11,493 nucleotides of DNA, from NCBI GenBank assembly GCA_019347785.1, contig JAHWKQ010000012.1, forward strand, positions 5,798 through 17,290. The letters are read 5' to 3'. This DNA is from Actinomycetota bacterium (GTDB lineage: Bacteria; Actinomycetota; Nitriliruptoria; Euzebyales; Egibacteraceae). The translations under genes and the position numbers were made by a program. The notes under the pieces are model-generated. The model saw only the letters and a list, made by a program, of their open reading frames with translations, was not told the origin of the DNA and ran no database searches. Below, in pieces: positions 1 through 5,756 of this stretch. The stretch's first letter is position 1, and every line of letters begins with the position of its first letter.

Positions 1-417
1 GTCGTCCCCGAGGGCGTGCGTTTCGTGCCGCCGCTGGGCTTCCTGGACTACTGCCGCCTGCAGCTCGCCGCAGCCTGCGTGCTGTCCGACAGCGGCTCGG
101 TCAGCGAGGAGTCGGCGATCCTGGGCTTCCCGGCGGTCACCGTGCGCGAGTCGATGGAGCGCCCCGAGGCGCTCGACGCGGGCTCGGTCGTGCTCACCGG
201 GCTGGACCCGGCCACCGTCGTCGAAGGGGTGCGGCTGCAGATGGCCCGCGGCGCGCCATCGACCGTGCCGTGGGAGTACGAGGTGGTCGACTGCTCCGAG
301 CGGGTCGTCAGGCTCATCGTCGGCACCGCAGGACTGAGCAACCGCTGGGCCGGCATCGCCGATCCGCGGTGGCCCGAGCCGGCCGGGCGGGTGGGCATCC
401 CCGTGGGGCGGGCGTGA
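1..417 (+). CDS. UDP-GlcNAc 2-epimerase family protein, FnlC/WbjD/Cap5G-like (3' part only)
   Basis: Only the last 138 residues are present; the gene begins left of the window, and the frame is open from base 1 to the TGA at 415-417. The family is the non-hydrolysing UDP-HexNAc 2-epimerases (GT-B fold, cytoplasmic), which interconvert C2 epimers of UDP-GlcNAc-type sugars. The visible signature is LSDSGSVSEES followed by GFPAVTVRESMERPEAL, the C-terminal nucleotide-binding region of the family. The 'SDSGS-SEES-ILGFPA--RES-ERPEA' wording, and a tail containing VVRLIVGTAGLSN, resemble the FnlC/WbjD/Cap5G branch more than housekeeping WecB, which has SGG-QEEA and RDTTERPEA. That branch makes the last step of UDP-N-acetyl-L-fucosamine synthesis. 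The stop overlaps the next start by four bases (GTGA), so the two genes are probably co-translated. Family is confident; the FucNAc assignment is inference from remembered motifs. Plain WecB (UDP-ManNAc) is the alternative. Confidence 0.85.
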   Translation, partial: VVPEGVRFVPPLGFLDYCRLQLAAACVLSDSGSVSEESAILGFPAVTVRESMERPEALDAGSVVLTGLDPATVVEGVRLQMARGAPSTVPWEYEVVDCSERVVRLIVGTAGLSNRWAGIADPRWPEPAGRVGIPVGRA

Positions 418-1661
418 ACATCCTGCTGGTCCACCGCTACTTCTGGCCGGACGCCCCGACGTATGCGCTGCTGCTGCGCCTGCTCGGCAGGCACCTGCGC
501 GCCGAGGGGCACGCCGTCAGCGTCCTGTCGACCCAGCCATCCTACAACGGCGCCTACCGGGGGCCGCGGCCGCCGAGGCGGGAGTGCCTCGATGGCGTGG
601 ACGTGCACCGTTTGGCGCTGCTGCCCGAGCACGGTCGCGCCCGCGTCGCCCGGGTGCTGAACGCGGGACTGTTCCTGCTCGCTGTGGCGGCCCACATCCT
701 GGTGCGGGGCGGTCACTACGACGTCGTCGTCGTCTCGACGCTGCCGCCGGTGGCGATGGGCGCCGCGATACGGGTGGTCACGGGCATGCGCGGGCTCGGC
801 TACGTCTACCACTGCCTGGACATCCACCCGGAGGCCGCCGTCGAGGGGGGCCTGCTGCCAGAGGGGACGCGGCTGCGGGCTCTGCGCGGGATCGACCGAC
901 GCACCTGCGAGCGGGCCCGGGCCGTCGTCGTCCTCTCCGAGGACATGCGGCGAACCCTGCTGGCGCGCGGAGGGGCCGCCCGCAACATCCACGTCATCAA
1001 CAACCCCGTGGCGCACGAGGCCGACGACCCGCGTCCCGCCGAGGAAACCGGCGAGCCGGTCCCCCCAGGGCCGTGCCCGGACGGCGCCGATCCGCTCGTC
1101 GTCCTCTTCGCCGGCAACCTCGGCCGGTTCCAGGGCCTGGAGCACGTCGTCGACGCGGCCGGGACCCTGGCGCACCGGAGGGACATCCGCTTCGTGTTCC
1201 TGGGCGCCGGCAAGGCCCGTGAGGACCTCGAGCGACGAGCCGGGGCGCTGGTCGGCCGGACCGTGGTCTTCCTGGACCACCGGCCCGTGACGGAGGCGTC
1301 GCGGCTCATGCGCCGCGCCGACCTGGGGATCGTGTCGCTGCGTCCGGGGGTCATCCACGTCGCCTTCCCCAGCAAGAGCATGCAGTACCTGCAGGCGGGC
1401 TGCCGGGTGCTGGCCGTGGTCGAGCCCGACAGCGAGCTCTCACGCTTCGTCCATGCCGAGCGCGTCGGCCGCACCGTGGCGCCGGGCGATCCGGCCGGGA
1501 TCGCGCGCGCCGTGCTGGCCGAGGCCGACCGGCGCGCCGCCGGAGGTCCGCACGACCGGGAGGCCGTGCGCGCCGTGGCCGCGGCGCACTTCGGGCAGAA
1601 GGTGATCTTCGGCCGGTGGTCCCGCCTGATCGGTGACCTCCAGCGTCAGGGCGCGGCGTGA
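414..1661 (+). CDS. GT4 family glycosyltransferase, WbuB/WcaI-like
   Basis: A 415-residue retaining GT-B glycosyltransferase that would transfer a sugar from a nucleotide donor to a lipid-linked glycan on the cytoplasmic face of the membrane. The start is the GTG at 414, giving NILLVHRYFWPDAPTY, the usual N-terminal strand and donor loop. The longer open frame upstream reads through the epimerase gene and is rejected. The N-terminal domain spans about 1-200, with HCLDIHPEA at 133-141, comparable to the DLWPD-type motif of WcaI/WbuB. The C-terminal Rossmann domain starts at VVLFAGNLGRFQGLEHVVDA (229-248). FPSKSMQYLQAG at 318-329 replaces the classical EX7E motif, as in the WcaI/WbuB branch. 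WbuB is a predicted L-fucosamine transferase next to fnlABC in E. coli O26-type clusters, and here too the gene directly follows an FnlC-like epimerase. The donor is therefore guessed as UDP-FucNAc; GT4 membership is much surer. It overlaps both neighbours by GTGA. Confidence 0.88.
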   Translation: MNILLVHRYFWPDAPTYALLLRLLGRHLRAEGHAVSVLSTQPSYNGAYRGPRPPRRECLDGVDVHRLALLPEHGRARVARVLNAGLFLLAVAAHILVRGGHYDVVVVSTLPPVAMGAAIRVVTGMRGLGYVYHCLDIHPEAAVEGGLLPEGTRLRALRGIDRRTCERARAVVVLSEDMRRTLLARGGAARNIHVINNPVAHEADDPRPAEETGEPVPPGPCPDGADPLVVLFAGNLGRFQGLEHVVDAAGTLAHRRDIRFVFLGAGKAREDLERRAGALVGRTVVFLDHRPVTEASRLMRRADLGIVSLRPGVIHVAFPSKSMQYLQAGCRVLAVVEPDSELSRFVHAERVGRTVAPGDPAGIARAVLAEADRRAAGGPHDREAVRAVAAAHFGQKVIFGRWSRLIGDLQRQGAA

Positions 1662-2575
1662 GACGGGCCGCCGCCCCGAGAGCGGGAGCCGATGACGGAC
1701 AACCAGACGCGGACGAGGCATTCGTGCCGGTTGTCGTGCTCGGAGCGCCCAGGTCGGGAACGAACATGCTGCGCGACGCCCTGACGAGACTGCCCGGCTT
1801 CGCGACGTGGCCCTGCGACGAGCTGCCTTACGTCTGGCGCCACGGCAACCGAGGACGGACGACCGACGAGTTCTCGCGAGCCGACGCCACACCGCGGGTC
1901 GTCCGTTCCGTCCGGCGCCGGTTCGCCCGCCTCGCCGGCGGGACGGGCGCGACCTACCTCGTCGAGAAGACGTGCGCGAACACCCTGCGGGTCGGCTTCG
2001 TCGACCGGATCCTCCCCGAGGCGCGCTTCGTCGTCATCACCCGCGACGGCAGGGACGTCACCGCCTCGGCCGCCAGACGCTGGACGGCGCCGCTCGATCT
2101 GGCCTACGCGGCCCGCAAGGCCCGCTACACGCCCCTGACCGACGCGCCCTTCCACGCGGTGGAGGTCCTGCGCAACCGCCGGCGCCGGCGCGGCTCGCAG
2201 GGGGGACGTATCGAGCCGTGGGGGCCGCGTTTCGCGGGGATGACCGAGCTGCTCGTCGGCGGCGACCCGCTCGAGGCGAGCGCCGCGCAGTGGCGTCGCT
2301 GCGTCGAGCGCAGCGAGCGGGAGCTGACCGGCATCGACCCCGACCGGGTGCACCACCTGCGCTACGAGGACTTCGTCGCCGACCCCGCCGGCCATCTGCG
2401 CGGCCTGACCGGCTTCCTGGGCGCGACCATGGAGCAGCACGACGTGCTGGGGGCCTGCGCCGGGGTCAGCGACCGCCACGTCGGCGCATGGCGCCTGGAG
2501 CTGTCCCCGGACGCCCTGCGGCGCCTGGAGCCGACCCTTCGAGAGCCGCTGGAGCGGCTGGGCTACCGATGGTGA
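1658..2575 (+). CDS. PAPS-dependent sulfotransferase family protein
   Basis: A 305-residue protein of the P-loop sulfotransferase fold (Sulfotransfer_1/3 type), which moves sulfate from PAPS to a hydroxyl or amino group. The 5'-phosphosulfate loop is VVVLGAPRSGTNMLRDAL at 25-42, with the key APRSGTN at 30-36. The 3'-phosphate-binding segment is VVITRDGRDVTASAARRW at 125-142, with Arg129 and Ser137 in the expected places. LRYEDFVADPAGHLRGLTGF at 234-253 is the conserved C-terminal stretch. No signal peptide or membrane span is visible, so it should act in the cytosol on a nucleotide- or lipid-linked intermediate. The chosen GTG at 1658 overlaps the previous stop (GTGA); the first 20 or so residues look unstructured. 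Lying between a glycosyltransferase and the chain-initiating enzyme, it probably sulfates the polysaccharide repeat, but a lipid acceptor cannot be excluded. A bacterial 'sulfotransferase family' label does not fix the acceptor. Confidence 0.87.
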   Translation: MRRAAAPRAGADDGQPDADEAFVPVVVLGAPRSGTNMLRDALTRLPGFATWPCDELPYVWRHGNRGRTTDEFSRADATPRVVRSVRRRFARLAGGTGATYLVEKTCANTLRVGFVDRILPEARFVVITRDGRDVTASAARRWTAPLDLAYAARKARYTPLTDAPFHAVEVLRNRRRRRGSQGGRIEPWGPRFAGMTELLVGGDPLEASAAQWRRCVERSERELTGIDPDRVHHLRYEDFVADPAGHLRGLTGFLGATMEQHDVLGACAGVSDRHVGAWRLELSPDALRRLEPTLREPLERLGYRW

Positions 2576-3939
2576 CAAGCCGGGTGGCCGGGCTGTCGTC
2601 CCGTCAGCGCCTCTGTAAGCGGGCGTTCGACGTCGCCGGCGCCGTGATCGGGCTGGTCCTGGTCGGCTGGCTCGCCGCGCTCGCCACCGTGCTGGCCCGC
2701 CTCGACACCGGCGCGTCCGGTGTGTACTGGCAGGAGCGCATCGGCCGGGACGGCGAGCCGTTCCGCATCTACAAGATCCGCACCATGCGGCCCGCCCCGG
2801 GGATCGACACGACTGTTACGTCCGACCGCGACCCACGCATCACGCGACTCGGTCGCGTATTGCGGGCGACGAAAATCGACGAGCTGCCGCAGCTGTTCAA
2901 CATCCTGCGCGGGGACATGAGCTTCGTCGGCCCACGTCCCGACGTCGCCGGCTTCGCCGACCGGCTCACCGGCCCGGAACGGCTCGTCCTCAGCGTGCGG
3001 CCCGGGATCACCGGTCCCGCCACGCTCGCCTTCCGCCATGAGCAGCGACTGCTCGCCGCGCAACAGGACCCCGATGCCTACAACCGCAACACGCTGTACC
3101 GGACCAAGGTCCGCATCAACTACGACTACATCGTCCACTACCGGTTCCGCGACGACCTGCGGTACCTGTGGGCGACCGTCACCGGCCGCCGGCTGCCCGC
3201 CACCAGCGCCCTGACGGCTCGCGAAACCACGACACGGCCGATACGGACCTCGGCGTCGCACCGCCGCAGGCCGCACGTGCGGCCGCTCGTCATCCTCGGA
3301 GCCGGCGGTCACGGCCGCGAGATCCTCGACATCATCCGGGCCGCCCAGCAGGACCGGCATACCCACGACTTCGTGGGCTTCCTCGACGACGGGCTGCCCG
3401 TCGGCGACGCATCGGGTCCCCATGCACTGCCTGTCCTGGGCGGCACAGACCTGCTGGCGAGGCTCGACGTCGACTACCTCATCGGCATCGGTCTCCCCGC
3501 CCACCGGCGGCGCGTCGATCGGGCTGCGCGAGCCTGGGGTCGCCGCGCGGCCTGCGCGATCCATCCCCAGGCGAGCCTCGGCTCCCGGCTCTTACTCGGC
3601 CCCGGCCTGGTGATGGCGCCCGGCGCGCGCATGACGACGAACATCACCACCGGCCGTCACGTCCACCTCAACCTCAACTCGACCGTCTCCCACGATTGCG
3701 TTGTCGGCGACTACGTCACGATCACCCCGGGCGTCAACGTGAGCGGCAGCGTCCGTGTCGGCGATGACGTCTGGCTCGGCACCGGCGCGACCGTCAACCA
3801 GGAAGTCTCCATCGGCGCCCGCACGATCATCGGCGCCGGAGGCAGCGTCATCTCTGACATTCCACCTGGGGTGACCGCGGTGGGGGTTCCCGCCAGACCG
3901 CTGACGCGACGCGCCCCGTCGCTGCTGGCGGGCGCCTGA
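2569..3939 (+). CDS. Fused PglC-like phosphoglycosyl transferase and PglD-like acyltransferase
   Basis: A 456-residue two-domain protein. Residues 1-205 are a small monotopic phosphoglycosyl transferase (Bac_transf): KRAFD at 17-21, one hydrophobic helix about 21-44, QERIG at 55-59, FRIYKIRTM at 65-73, the catalytic Asp-Glu pair D104-E105 in TKIDELPQLFN, and GDMSFVGPRPD at 115-125. This domain transfers phospho-sugar to undecaprenyl phosphate and starts the repeat unit. After a basic linker (about 206-237), residues 238-456 resemble PglD: a UDP-sugar-binding Rossmann part with VILGAGGHGREI at 241-252, then left-handed beta-helix hexapeptides with the expected catalytic His375 in SHDCVVGDY. 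PglD uses acetyl-CoA on UDP-4-amino-4,6-dideoxy-GlcNAc. Neisseria PglB has the same order of domains. ATG 2569 and GTG 2572 are both possible starts; the latter gives GTGA coupling. Odd point: the Ser-Pro that kinks the PglC membrane helix reads Gly33-Trp34 here. Product identity (diNAcBac or another 4-acylamino sugar) is inferred. Confidence 0.92.
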   Translation: MVTSRVAGLSSRQRLCKRAFDVAGAVIGLVLVGWLAALATVLARLDTGASGVYWQERIGRDGEPFRIYKIRTMRPAPGIDTTVTSDRDPRITRLGRVLRATKIDELPQLFNILRGDMSFVGPRPDVAGFADRLTGPERLVLSVRPGITGPATLAFRHEQRLLAAQQDPDAYNRNTLYRTKVRINYDYIVHYRFRDDLRYLWATVTGRRLPATSALTARETTTRPIRTSASHRRRPHVRPLVILGAGGHGREILDIIRAAQQDRHTHDFVGFLDDGLPVGDASGPHALPVLGGTDLLARLDVDYLIGIGLPAHRRRVDRAARAWGRRAACAIHPQASLGSRLLLGPGLVMAPGARMTTNITTGRHVHLNLNSTVSHDCVVGDYVTITPGVNVSGSVRVGDDVWLGTGATVNQEVSIGARTIIGAGGSVISDIPPGVTAVGVPARPLTRRAPSLLAGA

Positions 3940-4035
3940 CCGGGCTGCGGCCTCAGCCGACGGCGCGCAGCAGAGCGGGACCACGCCCCGCGTCGACGAG
4001 CGTCTTTTCCGGGGCGCCCGCACACCGGCTGAGGT

Positions 4036-4208
4036 GGCAACGTGCGAGTCGGTGATGCGCCGTCTGGCCGGGTACTGGCGCGACGGTGAACCAGGGGCTC
4101 GTCCGCCCACCACAGCAAGACGGTGGAGCGGGCGCCACCGTCATCGGCGACCTCCCACCGGGCGTGACGTCAGTCGGCGTACTGGTAAGACCGCTGCCTG
4201 GCCGCTGA
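4036..4208 (+). pseudogene. Remnant of a second PglD-like acyltransferase (C-terminal end)
   Basis: This stretch reads as the broken 3' end of a hexapeptide acyltransferase. GNVRVGD (4036-4056) is in frame 1. Two extra bases then shift to frame 3, where VWPGTGATVNQ (4062-4094) and later ATVIGDLPPGVTSVGVLVRPL end in TGA at 4206-4208. The same words occur in the intact fusion gene upstream (VWLGTGATVNQ; SVISDIPPGVTAVGVPARPL). From VW onward they lie at a constant offset of 293 bases with no net gap; I count 28 identical residues in 48. About ten residues in between do not match in this frame, but the neighbouring frame gives a plausible continuation, suggesting compensating small indels. The divergence argues against a recent tandem copy and for decay of a separate, related gene. 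Bases 3940-4035 between the fusion stop and this remnant show nothing recognisable beyond a weak GGCTG/CAGCC hairpin. Confidence 0.75.
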
Positions 4209-5511
4209 TCCGGCCCATGGACGGCACGGGCCCCCAGCGGCTGATTCCCCCAAGGAGCAGTTGCCTCCGGGTAAGGCTCCATGTACCGATGAACCACATC
4301 GACAGCAGCAAGTGAACCAATGACCAGCTGTACGTGGGGTAATACAGGATGGTGTTCAGCATTGCCTGCAGGTACATGGCGGCCACAAGGCCGATCAGAA
4401 CGCCGATGAGGTCTTCCGGGTACGGCAGCCGCCTCCGCTCCCGCCAGAGCCGCGTCGCCGACCAGGCGGTCGCCCCGGCCAGCGCGATCATCGGGGCAGC
4501 CAGCGACCAGCCTCCCAGGTACAGCCAGTCGAGGAAGGCATTGTGGGTCAGCGCCCCGATTTCGTCGTCGGCGACGGCCCACTCACCATCGCTGAACAGC
4601 AGACCGAACACCGGCCGTTCAGCCACCGCATCGAGATACCTTGCGGCGATCGCAAGCCTCTGAGTGTCCAACGTGCCGTAACGGTCAAGGCCGGCGCGTG
4701 GGGCCACCTGGATGGTCAACCACACGGCTGTGGCGATCACCAGGGTGGCCACGAGACCGCGGCGGCGCATGCGGGTCACCGCGGCGGGCAGAGTGGCGAC
4801 GATCAGCGAGAGCATGGTGCCGTGACCGGCTGTGATCACCGCCATCCCGACCGCGGCGGCGCTGGCGCCCAGGAGCGGCCATCTCCATCGCTCGCTTTCT
4901 TCGGACGAGAGATAGAGACACAAAGGAGCTGCCAGGACGAACAGCAGACCGATCGCGTTCGGGTTGGCCCCCCACGGCTCGAATCGGTAGTACCCGCTGA
5001 TTGCGGCCGCCGGGTCGGTGATGAGGGCCGACAGGGGCAGGACAAGCGAAACAGCGGCTCCGTGGGCGATGCTGCGGACGACGAGCAACAGTGAGTGCGG
5101 GTCCACAATGGTGTGGAATACCATGAGGGCGGCGACGGTCGCGGCCAGCCATTGCAGCCGGATCACCAACGCGATCGACACGTCGACCGTATTCAGCACG
5201 TAGGCGCAGGCGAGCAATGCGACGACCGGGTACGCGTACGCAGGCCGGAACGGCGTCCGACGAGGCCCCGGGTGCAGCGCCCCGGTCCCGGCCACCACCA
5301 AGAGGGGCACGAGCGACGACGCCTTCGCTGCGGACGCCACCCATCCCAGCCCCTCCAGCTGCCCCAGGGTCAACCAGATCACCGTCACGGCGAGAGACAG
5401 CGGCATACGTCGACGGGCGGGGAGACTGAACAGCGCGAGCAGGACGGCTGCTGTCCCAACGGAGAGCACTTCGACAGGGACCACGTCGAGATAGGCGCTG
5501 ATCCGCTCCAT
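4141..5511 (-). CDS. O-antigen ligase/polymerase family membrane protein (Wzy-like)
   Basis: A 456-residue polytopic membrane protein read leftward from ATG 5509-5511 to a TGA at 4143-4141. I see about 10-12 hydrophobic spans, for example 14-30, 38-54, 65-77, 94-112, 118-134, 142-164, 186-202, 212-246, 253-269, 332-352, 366-390 and 397-412. EPWGANPNAIGLLF at 178-191, and a long soluble loop after about 270 leading into THNAFLDWLYLGGW at 322-335, match the Wzy/WaaL pattern; the THN-x-(F/Y) motif marks the periplasmic or exterior loop. Such proteins polymerise repeat units on, or ligate glycans from, the undecaprenyl carrier outside the membrane. With a Wzx-like flippase nearby, polymerase is favoured; ligase remains possible. 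It is the only gene on this strand and uses clearly more A/T than its neighbours, suggesting acquisition. Its last 22 residues are antisense to the acyltransferase remnant. No strong Shine-Dalgarno precedes the start. Confidence 0.85.
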   Translation of the reverse strand: MERISAYLDVVPVEVLSVGTAAVLLALFSLPARRRMPLSLAVTVIWLTLGQLEGLGWVASAAKASSLVPLLVVAGTGALHPGPRRTPFRPAYAYPVVALLACAYVLNTVDVSIALVIRLQWLAATVAALMVFHTIVDPHSLLLVVRSIAHGAAVSLVLPLSALITDPAAAISGYYRFEPWGANPNAIGLLFVLAAPLCLYLSSEESERWRWPLLGASAAAVGMAVITAGHGTMLSLIVATLPAAVTRMRRRGLVATLVIATAVWLTIQVAPRAGLDRYGTLDTQRLAIAARYLDAVAERPVFGLLFSDGEWAVADDEIGALTHNAFLDWLYLGGWSLAAPMIALAGATAWSATRLWRERRRLPYPEDLIGVLIGLVAAMYLQAMLNTILYYPTYSWSLVHLLLSMWFIGTWSLTRRQLLLGGISRWGPVPSMGRISGQAAVLPVRRLTSRPVGGRR

Positions 5512-5573
5512 CAGGTCAACCGGCCCAAGTCGAACTCGTGGGGCCGCCGGGTCGTCGGTGGGAACACGAGGGT

Positions 5574-5597
5574 CTGCCGAATGATCTATTCGGGCAG
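5574..5597. repeat. Inverted repeat in divergent promoter region
   Basis: CTGCCGAAT (5574-5582) and ATTCGGGCAG (5588-5597) are reverse complements apart from one extra base in the right arm, with a five-base centre GATCT. It lies 63 bases upstream of the polymerase start. It could be an operator for a dimeric regulator or a hairpin in the polymerase leader. It has no adjacent T-run, so a terminator is unlikely. Confidence 0.55.
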
Positions 5598-5742
5598 GCG
5601 CTCCCGGCCTGACGCGCCCACCGGCCCATACGGCCCTGCCCGCTCCGCCAACCTCGCAACTGCACAGTCATCGCCTTTAAGGTACATCAGTAGCAAAATC
5701 GACAGACCGCTCAGCCAGCATGCCCGGTCCCGGGCCCGAGAA

Positions 5743-5750
5743 GAAGGTGG
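5743..5750 (+). promoter_or_regulatory. Ribosome binding site for the 5757 GTG start
   Basis: GAAGGTGG ends six bases before the GTG at 5757. It is a good Shine-Dalgarno match and supports GTG 5757, rather than any downstream codon, as the start of the rightward glycosyltransferase. Confidence 0.65.
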
Positions 5751-5756
5751 CACCGC

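Larger units (their letters stand above)
5512..5756. promoter_or_regulatory. Divergent intergenic region between polymerase and GT4 genes
   Basis: These 245 bases separate two genes read away from each other, so they should hold promoters for both. The most AT-rich part is about 5670-5705. A TAAGGT at 5678-5683 could serve as a -10 box for the rightward genes, with only a poor -35 (TCGCAA at 5654-5659, 18-base spacer). No convincing leftward promoter could be assigned; TAGATC (complement of 5585-5590) is one weak -10 candidate. The region also holds the inverted repeat at 5574-5597. No conserved open reading frame is seen in either strand. Confidence 0.45.

Noticed and set aside
48..1358. Long open frame on the - strand (436 codons)
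   Set aside because: It is antisense to the epimerase and first GT4 gene. Its Arg/Pro/His-rich translation has no recognisable motif; such frames are expected opposite GC-rich genes.
1807..2568. Possible N-terminal extension of the PglC-PglD fusion through the sulfotransferase gene
   Set aside because: The upstream part is off-frame translation of the sulfotransferase. Real PglC similarity begins just after ATG 2569.
3942..3957. Hairpin GGCTG-CGGCCT-CAGCC after the fusion gene as terminator
   Set aside because: Only five base pairs and no following T-run; too weak to call.
3592..4118. Two - strand frames of 135-173 codons covering the fusion 3' end and the remnant
   Set aside because: They lie antisense to the intact beta-helix domain and the acyltransferase remnant; no protein-like motifs.
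4209..5756. Insertion sequence or transposon borders around the reversed polymerase gene
   Set aside because: I found no transposase frame, terminal inverted repeats or target-site duplication by eye.
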